Origin: an uncultured bacterium
GTDB taxonomy: Bacteria; Bacillota; Clostridia; Oscillospirales; Oscillospiraceae
Assembly: GCA_905214155.1 (NCBI GenBank)
Contig: CAJMLC010000026.1
Location: 1-15,866 of the forward strand
DNA length: 15,866 nucleotides
Reading direction: 5' to 3'
Each line of letters begins with the position of its first letter. Within the stretch, counting starts at the first letter, position 1. Positions 15,582 to 15,866 of this stretch are shown here, piece after piece. The position numbers and the translations under genes are program-made. The notes under the pieces were generated by a model. The model was not told the origin of the DNA. It ran no database searches and saw nothing but the letters and a program-made list of their open reading frames with translations.

Positions 15582-15866
15582 TCATCCCAGTTCCTTTAAA
15601 AACTCCCGGATCGCCCGGACGAAGGCGTCCGCCCTCAGCACGGTGGATAAATGGCCGCCGGAAATATAGGTGATTTTCGGACTATGCATCAGGCGAACGA
15701 GATCCTGCTGCATTTTCCCGGAGAAAAAGTCCTGATCGGGCAGGATGAGCAGGATCCTGCCTTCCAGCGCCGCAAAATCCGCCTCCGTCACCGGCGTCTG
15801 GTTCATCACATCCGCCAGCAGACCGGAGATATGCACATCCTTCTCCTGCTTGTAATCCTTGAAGAT
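15582..15866 (-). CDS. alpha/beta hydrolase, C-terminal fragment (runs off window)
   Basis: Only the last 94 codons are present. The reading frame is open to the window edge (IFKDYKQEKD precedes the internal GTG at 15836), so the true start lies beyond 15866. The visible part looks like the end of an alpha/beta-hydrolase fold: a strand followed by an acidic turn (LLILPDQDFF), typical of the catalytic Asp strand, then a short helix and YISGGHLST, which fits the strand carrying the catalytic His, and a closing amphipathic helix (FVRAIREFLKELG). The nucleophile serine elbow is outside the window, so substrate class cannot be judged. It ends with TGA about 60 bases before the next promoter and is probably a separate transcription unit from the B12-controlled operon. 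Confidence 0.7.
   Translation of the reverse strand: MFKDYKQEKDVHISGLLADVMNQTPVTEADFAALEGRILLILPDQDFFSGKMQQDLVRLMHSPKITYISGGHLSTVLRADAFVRAIREFLKELG

Noticed and set aside
15582..15836. Hydrolase-like fragment as a complete 84-residue gene starting at GTG 15836
   Set aside because: The frame stays open upstream to the window edge and the fragment is only the end of an alpha/beta-hydrolase fold, so the GTG is an internal valine.

Overview
This is a 15.9 kb, GC-rich window in which every supported gene lies on the minus strand, so transcription runs from high to low coordinates. High GC combined with Gram-positive traits (AGGAGG-type ribosome binding sites, a lipoprotein signal, huge GLUG-repeat surface proteins, a MoxR/DUF58/transglutaminase cassette) suggests an anaerobic Clostridia-type gut Firmicute, probably Oscillospiraceae-like. 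That placement is inference from style, not a database match.

Layout, in the direction of transcription. The right edge holds the C-terminal end of an alpha/beta hydrolase (15866-15582). Next come a promoter with a perfect TATAAT (15520-15492), a cobalamin (vitamin B12) riboswitch aptamer (15465-15320) and its rho-independent terminator with a competing antiterminator hairpin (15313-15272). Six genes follow in one probable operon: (1) a 2444-residue secreted surface protein with three GLUG beta-helix cassettes, helical spacers, ~117-residue helical tandem repeats and a C-terminal membrane anchor; (2) a membrane-anchored protein with Ig-like modules and a C-terminal DUF4430 (transcobalamin beta-domain-like) module; (3) a MoxR AAA+ ATPase; (4) a DUF58 protein; (5) a multi-pass membrane transglutaminase-fold protein whose catalytic Cys position is Asp; (6) a lipoprotein made of an alpha/alpha-toroid (prenyltransferase/intrinsic-factor alpha-domain-like). 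The last 250 bases hold no gene but several inverted repeats.

How it may work together. Human intrinsic factor and transcobalamin bind B12 between an alpha/alpha barrel and a C-terminal beta domain of the DUF4430 family. Here the two domain types are on separate surface-anchored proteins in one operon behind a B12 riboswitch. I infer a split, cell-surface corrinoid-capture system, induced when B12 is scarce, with the giant protein as a surface scaffold or receptor and the MoxR-DUF58-pseudotransglutaminase module as an assembly or maturation apparatus. The riboswitch, the domain identities and the Cys-to-Asp substitution are read from the sequence; corrinoid capture and the assembly role are inference. 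No transporter genes are visible in the window; they could lie beyond the left edge or elsewhere.
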